From the NCBI GenBank assembly GCA_029224185.1, contig CM055201.1, positions 1,495,671 through 1,559,670 of the forward strand: a DNA stretch of 64,000 nt, in the 5' to 3' direction. The notes beneath the pieces were generated by a model that did no database searches, was not told where the DNA came from, and saw nothing but the letters and a program-made list of their open reading frames with translations. This DNA comes from Karalla daura. Taxonomy: Eukaryota; Chordata; Actinopteri; Chaetodontiformes; Leiognathidae. The position numbers were made by a program, and so were the translations under genes. Position 1 is the first letter of the stretch, and each line of letters begins with the position of its first letter. Positions 63,309 through 64,000 of the stretch are shown here, one piece after another.

Positions 63309-64000
63309 CTCGTCATCGTCCTGTCTGGGAGTTGTGGTCTCAGCAAACTGACTGCATATTTACAAATTTCTATCAATATACTGCCAATCCTAAAAATGTT
63401 AGTGTGTTGTCTACATATTGTGTGAAACTCACGTTTTTTCGGCTGTATTTCTTGTAGTTCACCTCTTTTGACTGGCTGTGTTTTTTTTCCAAGGAAAACG
63501 GGGGATAGACAAGAAAACAACTTACAAACATAGAAGCTGATTCAGTGGGTTGGAAAAACGTCAGAACCACGTGGAAAAGGACAACAGAGCAGGACTCAGA
63601 TTTGCCTCATGTCAGGTATGAAAACACCTGAGGAAAGTTCTCGTCATCGTCCTGTCTGTGAGTTGTGGTCTCAGCAAACTGACTGCACATTTACAAATTT
63701 CTATCAATACACTGCCAATCCTAAAAATGTTAGTGTGTTGTCTACACATTGTGTGAAACTCACTTTTATAGGGCTGCAATTCTTGTCTTTCACCTCTTTT
63801 GACTGGCTGTGTTTGTTTCCCAAGGAAAACGGGGGACTAAAAAGAAAAAAACAACTTACAAACATAGATACTGATTAAGTGGGTTGGAAAAAACCTTACA
63901 ACCAGGTGGAAAAGTGGTGGAACAGAGCAGGACTCAGATTGAAAAAATGTCAGATATGAAAAGATCTGAGGAAAGTTCTCGTCATCGTCCTGTCTGTGAC
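63309..64000. repeat. Start of a fourth HOR copy, cut by window end
   Basis: Landmarks are 63309 (C), 63640 (B) and 63978 (A), 3973 bp beyond 59336, 59667 and 60005. One private change was seen (TTGTCTTTCACC near 63785 for TTGTCGTTCACC). The unit continues past the window, so its length is unknown. Confidence 0.9.

Larger units (their letters stand above)
1..64000. repeat. Satellite DNA array, ~332-bp monomer, 193 landmarks
   Basis: The landmark CTCGTCATCGTCC (or a 1-2 base variant) recurs 193 times in the same orientation with spacings of 296-339 bp and no larger gap. Nothing is inserted and nothing is inverted. Conserved offsets from the landmark are: +30 CTCAGCAAACTGACTGC, +50 TTTACAAATTTCTATCAA, +160 TGACTGGCTGT, about +178 TCCAAGGAAAACGGGGGAC, +240 GGGTTGGAAAA, about +260 the A/B/C diagnostic segment, about +284 CAGGACTCAG and about +303 ATGTCAG. 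A T-run (about +171) and an A-run (about +204) vary in length. One B monomer counted by hand is 135/333 G+C. Long arrays with higher-order structure are typical of eukaryotic centromeric or pericentromeric heterochromatin; that assignment is inference. I do not recognise the family. Confidence 0.98.

Noticed and set aside
1..64000. Numerous reading frames of 60-187 codons on both strands as genes
   Set aside because: They are copies of one repeated sequence in several frames and both orientations. They end wherever the next monomer shifts frame and show amino-acid-changing variation. I see no recognisable domain, signal peptide or start context.
1..64000. CRISPR array
   Set aside because: The repeated unit is about 332 bp and continuous, without short repeats alternating with unique spacers, and there are no cas genes.
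1..64000. Telomere-like TTTAGGG/TTAGGG in TTTTTTAGGGCTG
   Set aside because: It occurs once per monomer as part of a conserved segment and never in tandem, so it is not telomeric or interstitial telomeric repeat.
1..64000. Monomer as an ancient dimer of two ~166-bp halves
   Set aside because: Only isolated short matches between halves were found (for example TTACAAA about 164 bp apart, GACTG about 120 bp apart), with inconsistent shifts.
1..64000. Ribosomal DNA spacer sub-repeats or tandem RNA genes
   Set aside because: No rRNA, tRNA, 5S or snRNA sequence or promoter box was recognised in any monomer.
1..64000. Transposon insertion or LTR/terminal repeat within the array
   Set aside because: Landmark spacing never exceeds 339 bp, so there is no room for an insertion. 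The short and 328-bp forms are explained by internal deletion or duplication.

Overview
The whole 64 kb window is one uninterrupted head-to-tail tandem array of a satellite repeat, with no gene, RNA gene or transposon that I can support. I followed a conserved landmark (CTCGTCATCGTCC and close variants) from end to end. It occurs 193 times, always on the + strand, at spacings of 296-339 bp (mean (63978-206)/192 = 332 bp). Both window edges cut a monomer, so the array continues in both directions. A monomer that I counted by hand is about 40% GC. Long homogenised satellite arrays of this kind are typical of eukaryotic centromeric, pericentromeric or other heterochromatin. I do not recognise the monomer and cannot name the organism beyond 'eukaryote, probably one with large satellite blocks'.

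Monomers fall into three subfamilies by the roughly 50 bp just upstream of the landmark: A (CCAGGTGGAAAAGCGGTGG and variants, about 74 copies, spacing 337-339), B (CCACGTGGAAAAGGACAACA and variants, about 75 copies, spacing 331-335) and C (TCAGGTGGAAAGGAGGAGAA and variants, about 44 copies, spacing mostly 328-337). Block coordinates start at the landmark and types are written as A/B/C strings. Two length variants mark positions in the array: a 296-bp monomer with a deletion filled by a TTTA tract (11 copies), and a 328-bp monomer with an internal duplication of the GACTGGCTG segment (7 copies).

Layout: 1-1552, mixed monomers. 1553-4231, segment P copy 1. 4232-10496, segment Q copy 1 (19 monomers, with nested 4-monomer repeats). 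10497-12162, segment R copy 1. 12163-28527, a higher-order repeat (HOR) domain of a 13-monomer, 4344-bp unit (H1, truncated H2, an R copy, H3, H4). 28528-34459, Q copy 2 (18 monomers). 34460-37142, P copy 2 running into a Q head. 37143-39147, two copies of a 1004-bp trimer. 39148-40771, R copy 3. 40772-42114, the least duplicated monomers. 42115-48483, dimer (673 bp) and 7-monomer (2347 bp) HORs. 48484-64000, a 16/17/12-monomer HOR family (5278, 5574 and 3973 bp) cut by the window end.

The biology here is structural. Near-identical multi-kb copies up to tens of kb apart, in-register chimeric monomers and nested HORs indicate recent amplification by unequal exchange, gene conversion or a similar process. 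Candidate functional signals inside the monomer are a short dyad whose two arms change together between variants, a CENP-B-box-like motif with one extra base, and a CCACGTGG palindrome in most B monomers. All are hypotheses. The many short reading frames (up to 187 codons, on both strands) are by-products of a stop-poor monomer and are not annotated as genes.
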